From the NCBI RefSeq assembly GCF_001039355.2, contig NW_019775667.1:162082-226081 (forward strand): 64,000 bases of DNA. The letters are read 5' to 3'. Below, in pieces: positions 57,836-64,000 of the stretch. The notes beneath the pieces were generated by a model. It was not told the DNA's origin, made no database searches, and saw only the letters and a list, made by a program, of their open reading frames with translations. The stretch's first letter is position 1. Each line of letters opens with the position of its first letter. The position numbers were made by a program, and so were the translations under genes. The stretch is from Lingula anatina (Eukaryota; Brachiopoda; Lingulata; Lingulida; Lingulidae).

Positions 57836-59130
57836 GAGCTACATAGTGTTGGGGATAGTGGAGAATAGTTGGATAGTTGAATAGTGTAGAGGTGCGGGAT
57901 AGAAGAAGGTTGTTTTACAGTTAGAGATTTACAGCCATTTACAGCCTTAGTTTAGCCTGAAGGTTGTACAAAAAAACTTTCAGTTGTCAGGAGAAATAAA
58001 GAAAACATACAACTGATAGATGGTGGCAGCATTTGTTTTTGCTTTATATACCGATTGTTTCGTACAGTAAAATAAAGAAACGCAACGATACGTATAATTT
58101 AATGAGCGTTATCGTAAAAGACTGAATGAAGACTTTAATTCAAACCATCTCAGTTTCTACCATTGACAGATATATGCCGGTGTCACGAAACTGAGTGTCC
58201 GTGTAACAGAAAGTCCGCCCTCCAAATAGTTATAATCGTAAGGGTTAGCCTGACCTAAGTGGGTCAAAATCTACATGTAGTGCGAGTCTTACCTGTACAA
58301 ATGGATGGGGGACTTTTTGGTACATGACACCTTGTTGATTTGCAACGTATTGTTGATTTTCTGTTTTTCTTTAATATTCTTTTCCTATTGTCAAAATAGT
58401 ACTACCATTTATATACTCATTCAGGTATCCCTTCTGTGGGAATGCGATCTAACACTAGCTGCAGATCTTAAGCTCACACTGTTGTCACCCATGTTAACCA
58501 CAAAACCCACTCGTTTAAATAGCTTTGCGCGACTAGGTTGTTTTTAGTAACATCCCAAACTTAATTGCCTGATCTACTTTCAGCCCTGCGAAGTGACAGT
58601 GAGGATTGTACATGTGTAAGTTTGACCAAGGACACCACGATGTTCAGGTGAGCTAAAAAGCTGGCTTAAGTATGCGCGTAATAAGTTAGAGAGAAAGAAA
58701 ATGGCGGTCGCGGTTGCTTTAAAAAATGTGTTTGTCGATTTTGTGCAACAACAAGACGAAGAACACAAGGTCCGCGTACGACAGATATGAGTGCTAAACT
58801 GATGAACTCCACACTTTAAAGATACTACTGCGCATGCGCCCAGGTGTCATAATTTCCTCCGAGCGCAGCCGAGAATCAATTACAGCTTTGGAAACGACTT
58901 GCTCTCGCTGCTAGTTAATTACGCCGCGGGGTATTCAGGGCACAGACCGTGATCACTAGATACCGCCAATGGATTTTTGGAATTTCGATTTTTCATGTGA
59001 ACGAAGCCTAATACATTACCTATGGGACTGGTAATTATTTAAGTTGGGGGGGAAGGGGAAATGTCTGCAATTCCCACCAAAAAAGTCGAGACAACCACTG
59101 ACAGCATTCACATTTTTCTAGATCTCCCTT
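57833..59130. other. Intergenic DNA with an LTR-end-like patch and a small ORF
   Basis: AATAAAG near 57996 followed by TGGTGGCAGC at 58021 resembles an LTR end next to a primer-binding site, but no internal retroviral-type genes follow. A 30-codon frame at 58700 (MAVAVALKNVFVDFVQQQDE) weakly recalls translin-family N termini. Neither is well supported. Confidence 0.25.
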
Positions 59131-59134
59131 ATGG

Positions 59135-59815
59135 ATTGATTGAATAACTTAGCCACCCCCTCAATATCTTGTATGCTTACGACCTTGTCCTATTATCTGC
59201 ATCTAAAAAAGGTCTACAAAACAAACTAACGGCACTGCGAGCTTACTGTAAAAAGTGGAAACTAATCATAAACGAGAAAAGTCCAAGGTTGTATGATTTT
59301 CAATAAAAAATGGAAAATTAGACTCTGCCACAACATTTACAATAAATAATATAATCATTGAATCAGTAAAAGAGTACAATTATCAGGGTTTAACCTTTAT
59401 AATTACAAATACAACAATTGAAAATTTAAAGAAAAAGGCTCGAACGACAAATTTTGCTCCTAAAGCAGCCCTGTTCTCAAACAAGATATCGATTACTTAA
59501 GAAAACTTAACGCCCCTGAAAAATATCTCTGAATGAAAGCCACATCATCAGAAATAAAGACTATTGCAAAAATGTTGATTAGTGACCACGACTTAGAAAT
59601 TGAACGGGGCCGCTATAATTCTCCTAAAACCCCTTCTGAAAATCGTAAGTGCCCCCACTGTAATGAAATTGAAATGGAAATCCATTTTACTGAAATGTGA
59701 AGAACATGGTGACGGAAGAAGTAGACTCATGATACCTCCTGAGCAAAAAACAGATCAGGAAAAACTTCAGTGGCTGCTCAGTCCGAAACGTGAACCATGC
59801 TTGAGAGCCTTACAG
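59135..59815 (+). pseudogene. LINE reverse transcriptase and C-terminal fragment
   Basis: ILYAYDLVLLSASKKGLQNK and LRAYCKKWKLIINEK resemble the YADD region of the LINE at 36187 (here YAYD). Further on, LEIERGRYNSPKTPSENRKC and PHCNEIEMEIHF give the Cys/His tail. The element is cut by the Tc1 at 59825 and resumes after 61476 with its 3' end, closing in AATAAAG near 61651 and TTATTA repeats. Confidence 0.7.
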
Positions 59816-59824
59816 CCATATATA

Positions 59825-61474
59825 CAACATTGGTCAAAAAGGTTGTCCCACCCTAAGTATTATGTGCTTTTATTTATAAATGATCGCAACACAGGTGAAG
59901 ATTGTTATAAATAATGATTTTCATTCCAGGTACCATAACTAACATGATTATTGATACAGAAAATACAAACTATCGGATATCAATATTTAATACCATTTAT
60001 TCACATTTATTACATGTACCCCCTCAAATCCGACGTTTCGCTGTGATTTTCACAGGGGCAAAGAAATGTCCATTAAATTGAAATGACATCACCAAATGTC
60101 ACCAAATTTACACACATTTAGCATTAGGTGTGCTCGTTAAAGGTCATGTGTCTAATAGCGTTTGTGTTTACCGCGTACTGTAATTACTTCCTGTAGGTGG
60201 CGCAGCCTGCCTTCAACAAGGGTAACAATTCTGTTTTATGGGATATTGTCCCATTCTTCCGAAAGAGCTAGGGGGAGTTAGTCCAGATTATTAGGAGTTT
60301 GGTTCTCCTTTCCATTGCACACTTTAATTCATGCCACAGATGTTTAGTAAGGTTAATAACATGGCTCAAAGGTGGTTGCTCTATCCTCTGAACATTGGGT
60401 TTCTGCAACAAATCACTCAGCAGACGAGAGTTGTGAGCACGTGCATTTCCACAATGACGCCTGCAGTATCCCTGAAGTCATCTCTTGCAAATGGAGTGAG
60501 ATATTTGTTAAGAACGTTTCAGTGAATTGCCCCAATAACGTTCTTTTCTGGAAAGAACAATGCACTAAAAACATGGGCTTGGAATTCGCTCCAAACGTGG
60601 TCTGGCCTGACACCTCAGGCGATATTTTCCTGCACAAACCTTCCAAAAAGCATTCTGCAACATGTCTACGGGCCCTAATTTGACCATCGAACGCACACAA
60701 GAACTACCTTGATTCTTCAGCAAAACCAACTTGTTCCTAGTGATGGTTGACCAAGTTCTGGTAGTTCTGGGGTCACTGAACCTAACATTCTTAACTGATA
60801 CCTCATTCCAAGAGGGGACTTCGGGGATGATCCAGGCTTCACCATGACAGCACGCTTGCACACAGTTCTCATGTGGTGAAAGATTTATTGCAGAAACCCA
60901 ATGTTCTGAAACTGGAGAAACCATCTTTTAATCCTGATAATAAACCTACTGAGAACCCGTGGCGTGAATTGAAGTGTTGTGCAATCTAGGGGAGAACTAA
61001 ACCCCAACTAGTCCGGACCAATTCCGCCAAGCTTTTTAGGAAACATGGGGCAAAATCCCACAAAACAGAATTGTTACCCTTGTTGAAGGCGGTGGCGCAG
61101 TCTACAGGAGATAATTACAGTGGGCGGTAGCCACACACGCAAATAGACACGTGACCTTTAACGAGCACACCCTAATACTAAATGTGTGTAAATTTGGTGA
61201 CTTTTGGTGGTGTCTTTTCAATGGGCATTTCTTTACCTCCATGGTAATGACAGTGGTACATCGGATTTGAGGGGGTACATGTAATAAATGTGAATAAATG
61301 GCATTAAATATGGATATCTTAACCGCTATTTAGTATTTTCTGTACCAATAATCATGTCAGTTATGGTATCTGTAATGAAAAACACCATTCATAGCAATTA
61401 AATCCTGTGTTGTGATCATTTATAACTAAAAGCACATGAAACTGGGGGTGCGACAACCTTTTTGACCAATGTTG
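59825..61474. mobile_element. Palindromic Tc1 element with ~400-bp inverted arms
   Basis: Ends CAACATTGGTCAAAAAGGTT and its complement are flanked by TA at 59823-59824 and 61475-61476. Similarity between arms extends past CCCCTCAAATCCGA, CGTTAAAGGTCA(C/T)GTG and ACAACAAGGGTAACAATTCT-like blocks, and into coding sequence. The same transposase C-terminal piece (WRELKC ... SHKTELLPLLKA) appears on the plus strand near 60960-61090 and on the minus strand near 60210-60350. Two 3' halves are therefore joined head to head. 1,650 bp in all. Confidence 0.8.
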
Positions 61475-61477
61475 TAT

Positions 61478-61690
61478 TTATGAAAGTGTGAAAAAAAGGA
61501 TACACCTATCAGTAGCAATACTCGTTTATTCTGTGCTACTTCCCAGTAATAATTCCATAAGTATTTGTACATGTTTGTATAGCTATTATAAAGTTTTATG
61601 ATAAGAGTAAAGAGCCTGTAAAATGTAACTTATACACATTTTATTGCTCAATAAAGATTATTAATTATTATTATTGTAATAAAAGTTTCC
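61478..61690 (+). repeat. 3' end of the interrupted LINE fragment
   Basis: Continues the LINE after the Tc1 insertion, with AATAAAG at about 61651 and a terminal ATTATT tract, as expected for a LINE 3' end. Confidence 0.55.
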
Positions 61691-62164
61691 GCGTGAAAAA
61701 TTTGTATTTTTCACTATGTCTTACATGACATGTCACAAAAAATAACTTTGTTCAATAACAACTTATCTGTCATTTTCAAATTTCAAGACCCTCTTAATAT
61801 TTGCTTGAAAAATTTCAGGCACCCCATTTTCTCCTCCAATTCCCCCCTCCAACTTAAGTAATGACCGGTCCCTAAGTGGCGTTTCAGCCGGTGCCATGTC
61901 ATTCCTCCCGCTTTACCACGCCTTCACATATATCTATTGATAACTTTTAACCTTCCTGGTTGCTTTGCTGCCGTTTTATTAGTACGTCGCCATTAGAAAC
62001 GCAAAACAGATGTACACAGAGTGTACATAAAAAATACCTATTTTACTTTCCATCTTAGATCCAATTTAGATGTACATTCAATTAAGATAATCCCAGCTTT
62101 CTTTCGCCAAGTTGTTCCATAAAGATGATAATTTTAACCCTCCACATTCTGCGGAAATTGGAAA
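61691..62164. other. Intergenic DNA
   Basis: No gene or clear repeat recognised. Confidence 0.4.
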
Positions 62165-62460
62165 CCATTAAAGTAGTCAAATTTCAATGATTGATAATGC
62201 GTTCTATCCACTCTCCCCGCTGCTGAATAACGGCGGCCACGCGAGCATTGGCAATGGCTCTTGCAATAATGTCAGCCGGACTGCTCCTTACTTTTCTTCG
62301 AATGTTTGTCTTCAAAGTGTCTCGAGTTTGTGTCTTTTAAACTTCATTTTTTTTTTTTTTGTTAAGGTGCCCCCAAAGGAAGAAATCTGGGGGATTGAGA
62401 TCTGGCGAGAAGGGTGGCCAAGAAAAGTCTGTATGGCGTGAGATGGTGATTGGAATCAAA
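62165..62460 (-). mobile_element. Mariner-like transposase C-terminal fragment
   Basis: On the minus strand WPPFSPDLNPPDFFLWGHL, the third-catalytic-residue region, is followed after a small break by TLKTNIRRKV, DIIARAIANARVAAVIQQRG and EWIERIID, matching the usual order of mariner C termini. No inverted ends identified. Confidence 0.75.
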
Positions 62461-62814
62461 ATGATTCATACACATACCAGTAGCACAACGAGAAAGAAGT
62501 TGGTAATTTGTGCATATTTTTAAACGTGGAACCTGGGAACTTTAAAAAGGTCGCTTTTGCAAAATATAAACGTTTGGTTGGAAGAAAAAACTCATTGGCA
62601 TTCGCATTAGGAAAAAACAACGCTTATAATGCTATATTTTAAAGTAGTCTCCTGTAATATCTCGTTTCAAATTTGACTAAATATTTGCAGAGCGTCGATC
62701 CCCAAGTCAGCCAACGTTTGAACAAGACAGAAGTGTTGATCTTCAAAGTCTCCTTGTTGATAAGATATGTTTTTCATTGGAAGTATACCCTTAACCATAA
62801 ACAATATGCATGAT

Positions 62815-63472
62815 TAAATAACCTCACTCGAAGGTGAGATATGGAATCGACCGGAGTTGGAGGGAAATTACTCTCCGTCTTTTTATGTACAGACACAGAT
62901 GTGTCTGTACATATTGCCATCACCTGCGTCTGTCGTCGCCGTCGCCGTCCCTGTCGCCGTCCCTGTCGCCGTCGATGTCGCCGTCGCCGTCGCCGTGCAC
63001 TTTCATCGTTAACACGATAAGTGGAAGACAGTTTTACTTTTTGGCTTTATATATACAGAGCTGATAAATATTTATAAAACGCAGGTCAAGTTCGAAAATC
63101 AGCATGTTTGGGCAATTATTGTAGAAGTTATGCTGTTTTTTNTTAAATAACCTCACTCGAAGGTGAGATATGGAATCGACCGGAGTTGGAGGGAAATTAC
63201 TCTCCGTCTTTTTATGTACAGACACAGATGTGTCTGTACATATTGCCATCACCTGCGTCTGTCGTCGCCGTCGCCGTCCCTGTCGCCGTCCCTGTCGCCG
63301 TCGATGTCGCTGTCGCCGTCGCCGTGCACTTTCATCGTTAACACGATAAGTGGAAGACAGTTTTACTTTTTGGCTTTATATATACAGAGCTGATAAATAT
63401 TTATAAAACGCAGGTCAAGTTCGAAAATCAGCATGTTTGGGCAATTATTGTAGAAGTTATGCTGTTTTTTCA
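62815..63472 (+). repeat. Two near-identical 329-bp tandem units separated by an N
   Basis: Units 62815-63143 and 63144-63472 differ by about one base (GTCGCCGTC against GTCGCTGTC). Each holds TAACCTCACTCGAAGGTGAG, a 28-bp near-perfect palindrome, and a (CGCCGT)n tract that yields Ser/Pro-rich open frames by chance. The N at 63142 lies at the junction, so an assembly duplication is possible. Confidence 0.9.
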
Positions 63473-64000
63473 CTTTTTAGCTTATATGCAAAACTGTTAA
63501 CACATTTCAAGGAAAACCGATAGGCTGTTGTCATGAAACTCACAGGAGTAATCAATCTCACTAAAACGCAGGTCAAGTTCGAAAATCAGCATTATCGGGC
63601 CATTATTTTAGAAGTTATGCTGTTTTTTCACATTTCCTCAGATTCAATTCTTAGGCATGTTAACAGTCTCATTATTATGTACAGACACAGATGTGTCTGT
63701 ACATATTGCCATCACCTGCGTCTGTCGTCGCCGTCGCCGTCGCCGATCATGTCGCCGTGCACTTTCAGCGTTAACACCATAAGTTGAAGACGGTTTTACT
63801 TTTTGGCTTTATATTTACAGAGCTGATGAATTTTCATAAAACGCAGGTCAAGTTCGAAAATCATCGGGCCATTATTGTAGAATTTATGCTGTTTTTTCAC
63901 TTTTCAGCATATATGCAACACTGTTAACACATTTCAAGGAAAACTGATAGGCCTGTTGTCATGAAACTCACAGGAGTAATCAATCTTACTAAAACGCAGG
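63473..64000 (+). repeat. Further diverged copies of the right-edge repeat
   Basis: The AAAACGCAGGTCAAGTTCGA block recurs at about 63563, 63838 and the window end. A third palindrome plus CGCCGT tract lies at 63677-63760. The GTTAACACATTTCAAGGAAA block occurs at about 63497 and 63923, so the larger period is about 425 bp. The array runs past the window. Confidence 0.8.

Noticed and set aside
62834-63393. Ser/Pro-repeat open frames (LSPSLSPS type)
   Set aside because: They come from the CGCCGT tract of a tandem repeat and are copied with it; no start context or homology supports a gene.

Overview
This window is animal nuclear DNA. It is AT-rich and intron-rich, with GT-AG splice sites, extracellular metazoan domains (SRCR, MAM, CBM14, C-type lectin) and many Tc1/mariner, non-LTR and DIRS/Ngaro-like mobile elements. 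An aquatic invertebrate, perhaps a mollusc or another lophotrochozoan, fits best. That assignment rests on repeat character and gene style only, not on a diagnostic marker.

The left 45 kb holds one large plus-strand gene whose 5' end lies before the window. I recovered 24 exons (first base 576, stop codon at 45260-45262) that join into one uninterrupted frame of 1,323 codons. The order is SRCR1, MAM1, a short linker, SRCR2, MAM2, SRCR3, MAM3, MAM4, SRCR4, a six-cysteine chitin-binding (CBM14/peritrophin-A-like) module, and a C-terminal C-type lectin-like domain. No membrane segment follows the lectin domain, so the product is probably secreted, or held through parts outside the window. All domain borders are phase 1, the SRCR and lectin domains are split by phase 2 introns, and each MAM is split by a phase 1 and a phase 0 intron. 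It looks like a multi-ligand, DMBT1-like pattern-recognition or mucosal protein.

Three introns are swollen by transposons. Intron 5229-14153 holds duplicated AT-rich repeats, a fold-back element with an 8-bp target duplication, and a Tc1 element. Intron 14417-24603 holds a second Tc1, a hammerhead ribozyme motif, and a probable tyrosine-recombinase retrotransposon with split direct repeats, itself interrupted by a 27-bp minisatellite and a CR1/L2-like LINE. Intron 33329-43360 holds a LINE with an SGNH-hydrolase ORF1 plus inverted-repeat elements.

From 45263 to the end I found no intact host gene. The stretch carries more Tc1 elements, a 5'-truncated L1/Tx1-like LINE, another LINE fragment split by a palindromic Tc1, a mariner fragment, a ~177-bp tandem repeat, microsatellites, and a ~329-bp repeat with palindromes at the right edge. 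Two possible stray first exons (49571 and 58700) are weakly supported.
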